A program made the position numbers and the translations under genes. Of a DNA stretch of 64,000 nucleotides, positions 59,496-64,000 are shown piece by piece. The notes beneath the pieces were generated by a model. The model searched no databases, was not told the origin of the DNA, and worked only from the letters and a program-made list of their open reading frames with translations. Source of the stretch: Strix aluco (lineage: Eukaryota > Chordata > Aves > Strigiformes > Strigidae); assembly GCF_031877795.1 (NCBI RefSeq), contig NC_133971.1:93254654-93318653 (forward strand), in the 5' to 3' direction. Within the stretch, counting starts at the first letter, position 1, and each line of letters begins with the position of its first letter.

Positions 59496-61079
59496 TCCTT
59501 ATTTCCATGTGGAGAAGCTTTGTCTTGGTGTGCTGGAGAGTAGATGGCTGGAGCATCTTCCCTGAGGGAGGATGTATGTATGGAGTCCTCTCACCCAGAC
59601 TGCTGTGAGCTGATGGAAATGCATTGCTGTCTCTGCATGACTGTCTTCCTTTCATTGTAGACTCACCTCTTCTTACCTAATTTTGGTTGCAAGTTCCCCT
59701 ATGCTGTTGTCTCCCACCCATCTTGGCCAAAATGGGTTCCTTCTCCATTGCTGCTCTTCACCTATCAGACTCACCATTTGGTTGCACAAGCTCAACAAGC
59801 CTAGGGCACCTTTGGGAGAAGGGGAATGAATGTCCAGATGTCATAAAAAATGCTTGTTCTTATTATTTGCTGATTAAGGGTAAAACTGTGTAATTGCCAT
59901 AAACTGTATAATCTTGCTAGAGCAAGAACCCCATTTTAAAATAACAGGTATTAATAATAATTATACATTACAGTAATGCTGATAATTACTAAGTTATAAT
60001 AAGCAGTTTGCACATCAATTGACTTTTTCTGCTTCTGATTCCTTGTTTTATGGTCATAGTAATGAGCGTGGCATGGGCTTTGTAGGAAAGGTTTGGAAGG
60101 TAATTTTCAGACCCCCAAAACTTACAGACTTCATGCTTTGACAAAGTAGGGGGAGGAGCAGGGAACAGGGGGAAAAAAAAAATATTTGAGGTTGATCTCT
60201 ATTAATTATCATTAAAGAAGGTATCTGGGGTCTGGGAATCCTTGGTGGTAGGCACTATGCCAACACAGATCTAAGGGATCACCACTCCCTGAAGAGCTCT
60301 CAAGAACATGCGTTTGTGCCCAGTTTGGGAAGACATCAACCGCTTTGATGCTCAAATGTGGGTTTGGGTTTTTCTTTGAAAACCTCTTGTTTGTACATGT
60401 TTTCAGGGCGAGGCGAGATGGGAAACCTACTCCAGGCACAGAGGTTTCCTGACACATGGCACCAAGAAGAGCAGGGCACCATCCAGCCTGTGGCGCCTTC
60501 CCAGTGGAGAGGGTTAATTTTGGAAAGGGAGAGAAGGTTTATCATTAGTATGGAGAGTAAACCTTCACAGGTGGACTTGAATTGGTCTGGATCTAGGTGG
60601 ATGGTTCCCTTCCCAAGGGGTTCCCTGCCAAGGAGGAAGGGCCGCCATATGTGTTGCACATTTGTGTTCCAAAAATCTGTCCCTCTTGAAGGGCCAGGCT
60701 GCCTCAACCAAGAACCAGCTTGCAGGACCCAGCAAATGGGCCTCTGTAAACCTGTGATTATATTGGTTTTGTTTTGTCAAGCATGTTTATGTATGTGCAT
60801 CTCACACTTGGTAGAATAAGGTAGAGCCTGGAAATCAATGGCTAACAGCTGAAAAAGCCCTGCCTTGAAAAAGCTTCTAGAGGATGTTGACCAAAACAAC
60901 CCTCATCTGAGCATTGGGACGTCTCTGGGCAGACTGGTGGAATTGGAGAAGGCAGTTGTATGATAACTGAGAGAGACTCATCTGAAATAGGTGACACTGC
61001 TCAGAAAGAAGTATTGAAAGTAGACTGAGAGAGCAGAGGAGGCTTTCTTAAGTGATGAAGTGTTTGAATGTCATCTCAT
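59496..61079. other. CTIF intron 1, near 3' end
   Basis: No gene recognised. 59880-60060 is AT-rich unique DNA (ATAATAATTATACATTACAG and similar) that could be conserved. The 153-codon frame at 60358-60819 has no recognised domain. Confidence 0.5.
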
Positions 61080-61175
61080 GGAACTGTAAAACCATTCAGG
61101 TTGGAGAAGACTTCAGGAGGTCTTTAGTCCAACCAGTTGCCCAAAGCAGGGTCAGCATCAAGTTTAGACATGACC
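61080..61175 (-). mobile_element. Old CR1 LINE fragment, antisense
   Basis: The + strand shows AACCATTCAGGTTGGAGAAG, CTTCAGGAGGTCTTTAGTCC, AACCAGTTGCCCAAAGCAGG, which is a diverged reverse complement of a CR1 3' end. Confidence 0.8.
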
Positions 61176-63423
61176 TCGCTGCCCTAGTGATCAGGCACGT
61201 GTGGTCCTAACCATTAACCCCGGTATAGGAAAGGAGCGTGGTCAGAAGGGGAATTCAAAAGACAAATTCAGAAAACCGGGAGCTGGTTGCTACCAGGGAG
61301 TGCCAGGAGATGCCACAAAGTCAAGATGTTCCTCTGGTTGTTGACCCTCTTTGTGGAGCCCAGGGTGTGGCGATGGTGGCGTATTGGCAGTGACGCCAGC
61401 ACAGCCGGCACGCTGGGATGTCCATGTCGGGTGGCCGGTCTCTGTGTCATTACGTGATTCACACCAATTTGGTGCAGAATAAGCATACAAAGATTACAGA
61501 CCATGACTTGTTGGTCTCCTATCTGTCCAAGCCTGAACATCTGCTCTAGGGGTCTTTGTGTACAATGATGATCTTATCTTGGGTGTAAGCGGTAACTCAT
61601 TACCCTTAAATATAGGGGAGTTTTCTTCCTGCTAAGTTCTGGTTTCCATTAGAGAAAGAGGTGAAGGTACTGCAAGATGACTTGGTTTTAGGGTTTCCTA
61701 CTAGAGATCCATAAATATCTCAAATACGTGGTTTGTGCTTGTTTGCTGGACCTGGTGACTTCTGATAAACCCATTTGCTTTCAGTTCACCGTCTCTCCTG
61801 TTGCTAATCAGCAAAATGCTTGCTGGGCATGCATTGCCACCCCAAAAGTGGAGACATGTCTTAGCCCTTGCTCTAGTTTATGCTTTATCATGGTTGTTCA
61901 AGGGGAAGCATCCCCATGGCAGTGCCCTGGGCTTGATTTCCTCTAGGGCCAACTTCAAAAAACCAATAAAAATAGGCAAAAAACCTTTGGGTTTGTGTTG
62001 TGTGGCCCCAGGGAATGGAGAATACCCTCAGACTCTGCTTGCTCCATCCTAAGTGATGCCACCTGTATCAGCTCTCCCCTACCTCATGTGGTCACCTCCC
62101 CATGCCATCGTGCCCTCCAGGACTCATTGCAGCCACCTATTCTCCCAACTCTTTCTTTGGCACTTTCTGTTTAATAATTGGTGCTTTCCATTTGGTAATT
62201 GACAATAATTAGCTAAAAGGGGAGAAGCATACCCTCCTCCAGGGCTCCATGCTCTCTGGGGCTCTTCTTTTTTATCCTTGTCTATTTCTTTTTTCTTTCG
62301 CCTTTTTTAATACGCCACATGATTTTTGTTCAGGAGCTAATGTGTGATATTGATCTACATAATGAGCCTTTTTGGCAGTCCGGGCACATTTGGGAATAAT
62401 TCCTTGAACAGATGAAATCCTTAGGCCAGAACTGCTCGTTCTCAGCAGTTTCCAAATGAAGCCACAATTGTTCAGAAGTGACAGATGAGAAATAGTTCAG
62501 GAGCTGGAAATTACATGAGCTGGGAACAGATTTTTTTTTTCCCTTCCCTTCCGGATGGCATGTGACTCACTTCGAATTTGCTTGGTAATTTTATGTTTTT
62601 CTCAAAACAGACTGTAAATACCAGTTCCTGGTGAAGGAGAGGGTGAGGGGTGAAGTCCTGCAATGTGATGGGAGCTCCCCTGTCTTCTCCCTCCAGCCGC
62701 AGGAAAGGAGGAGTGAGAGTCTTACCACAAGACACTGGTCCAAAATTTAATTCTTGTGCAAACATGCCCAGCCCAGGTCCAGGAGCTGATAGTTTCTTTT
62801 CTTTAAGGTGTGCTTGGCATTCAGCCATGGAGAAATAGGAAGGAAGAGAGCATCATAAACCCCCTATATCTTCTGCAGAGCCATTCTCCTGCAGAGAGAG
62901 AGGTTTTAAACATAGATTCTGGTGTGATCTCTGCTCACCTCCTCATGCAGACCTCCTCAGTGGACCATTTACCTGTCGCATCATTGACTCAGCATCATTT
63001 ACTGTTGCCGTCCTAGAGAAGCTTTTCAGTTATCATCCTCTTCCTCACACCTTTGTCCGTCATCCCCAGCTGATCATCCTTATCCAGCACAGCTAATACT
63101 GTGGGCTTTTTAAATTAAGCTTTTTAATTTTGTTTTTCTCTTGTGCATGTGTCTGGAGGTTTTCAGTATCTTGGGTTTTAAGAAGGAGGATAAGCAAATG
63201 TCTATTGTCCTCAGGTGTAGGAATATTACAGAAATTGGACTTGGTTTTTTTTATGCACACATGGAAACTCTGTATGTGACCACCTAGGATTATTATAATG
63301 TTACTGGATGTACAGCAAAAGTAACCTGTGTGTGGTAACTGACAGGCTTTGGCTACTGTTTTTTTAACCTTTTTATGATTACTGGGAAATCATTTCCTGC
63401 CTTTTTTAATTTTACTTCCTCAG
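61176..63423. other. CTIF intron 1, last part
   Basis: No further exon recognised. 62140-62520 is AT-rich, repeat-free and rich in ordered homeobox-like sites (TTTAATAATTGG, GGTAATTGACAATAATTAG), which makes it the intron's best-looking candidate for conserved regulatory DNA; this is judged by eye only. The end is the polypyrimidine tract and AG of the exon 2 acceptor. Confidence 0.45.
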
Positions 63424-63636
63424 GCCCCCTCCGTTCTCGGCGTCTCTCCTGAAGGGATGGAGAACTCATCGGTGGCATCAGCCTCCTCAGAGGCAGGGAG
63501 CAGCCGCTCTCAGGAGATCGAGGAGCTGGAGCGTTTCATCGACAGCTACGTCCTGGAGTACCAGGTCCAGGGGCTGCTGACGGATAAAACGGAGGGGGAT
63601 GGTGAGAGCGAGAAGACACAGTCCCATGTCTCGCAG
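63424..63636 (+). other. CTIF: CTIF exon 2 (start-codon exon)
   Basis: The acceptor is TTTTACTTCCTCAG ending at 63423. The exon holds 33 bases of 5' UTR and 60 codons. The donor is CGCAG before GTGGGTG at 63637. The exon ends exactly at a codon boundary (phase 0). Confidence 0.92.
63457..63636 (+). CDS. CTIF: CTIF, first coding exon (residues 1-60; partial)
   Basis: CTIF is the CBP80/CBP20-dependent translation initiation factor. It binds the nuclear cap-binding protein CBP80 and, through its C-terminal MIF4G domain and eIF3g, brings the 40S ribosome to newly exported mRNAs (the pioneer round used in nonsense-mediated decay); it acts mainly around the nucleus in the cytoplasm. The window shows only residues 1-60: a serine-rich start (MENSSVASASSEAGSSRS), an acidic helix-like block (QEIEELERFIDSYVLEYQVQ) and a charged, polar tail ending in TQSHVSQ. 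I recognise this as the CTIF N-terminus; against my recollection of the human protein it differs at residues 6, 42, 53 and 58. The ATG has G at -3 and G at +4, a good Kozak context. The open frame continues to 63675 only as intron read-through. The rest of the gene lies beyond the window. Confidence 0.95.
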
Positions 63637-64000
63637 GTGGGTGAAGGGCACGGTGTGAGGTGGGAGAGGGGCTGAGGGACACCAGTGGCTTGTCACCTGG
63701 GTTGGGGATGCACATCCAGCTGAAGCAGCTTTTCGAGCATTGGGGTGTAAAGCAGGACATAATAAAAGACTGGATTTGGGGCAGCTTGCTTGTTCAGCCA
63801 GATATGAGGTCTCCAACCGGTTGGTAGAGGTCTCTCGCCAACTGGATTCTGTTTTTCCATGTTCTTAAGGTGTGTGCCCCGAAGCTTTTTGACTTCTCCA
63901 AGGTTCCCATTTATAAATGAAGAACATTTCATCTGTAAATGAAGGGTGGTTCTCTCGATCCCAGACAGCACGCTGCTTCAACAGGGTGGAAAAATCCTGG
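63637..64000 (+). other. CTIF: CTIF intron 2 (5' part)
   Basis: It begins with GTGGGTGAAG. No repeat or further exon is seen before the window ends. Confidence 0.75.

Larger units (their letters stand above)
35944..63423 (+). other. CTIF: CTIF intron 1, about 27.5 kb
   Basis: It starts at GTAAGG (35944) and ends at a pyrimidine-rich acceptor (TTTTACTTCCTCAG at 63410-63423). Inside are five CR1 copies, simple repeats and unique DNA; no further exon was recognised. A long first intron between non-coding exon 1 and the start-codon exon fits the known CTIF structure. Confidence 0.6.

Overview
The window is vertebrate nuclear DNA, almost certainly from a bird. The evidence is nine or ten CR1 LINE copies of the avian type (3' consensus with the block ending in repeated ATTCTGTG-like octamers), a CpG island with a spliceable non-coding first exon, and one exon that I recognise as the first coding exon of CTIF, the CBP80/20-dependent translation initiation factor. 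Nothing looks prokaryotic, viral or organellar. The many other open frames are chance frames, reading frames through GC-rich tandem repeats, or remnants of CR1.

Layout. 1-35500 is intergenic DNA upstream of CTIF. It holds CR1 fragments (8705-9043, 14987-15640, 26838-26892 on +; 30731-31092 on -), a non-autonomous hAT-type DNA transposon with a perfect 8-bp target-site duplication (23957-24701), a G-rich tandem-repeat block (19327-20340) that contains a consensus CTCF motif, an AT-rich 27-bp minisatellite (25584-25710) and a 12-copy pentanucleotide array (22072-22131). In mammals the neighbour on this side is ZBTB7C, on the opposite strand; I find none of its coding exons here. Shortly upstream of the CTIF promoter is AT-rich, unique-looking DNA with a nearly perfect palindromic RFX X-box (34778-34791).

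35540-36690 is a CpG island, taken as the CTIF promoter. It has a ZNF143-type motif, GC boxes and a non-coding exon 1 ending at a good splice donor (35943/35944). Intron 1 runs about 27.5 kb (35944-63423). It carries five more CR1 copies, two of which (54160-54938 on + and 58318-59495 on -) are nearly identical and form a long inverted repeat. Exon 2 (63424-63636) carries the CTIF start codon and first 60 codons, and ends in phase 0 at a consensus donor. The window closes inside intron 2.

Only one protein-coding gene is supported. The most notable signals are the CTCF site between two G-rich minisatellites, the intact hAT footprint, the X-box/ZNF143 promoter architecture, a small upstream ORF in CTIF exon 1, and the CR1 inverted repeat in intron 1. 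I found no clearly novel biological system.
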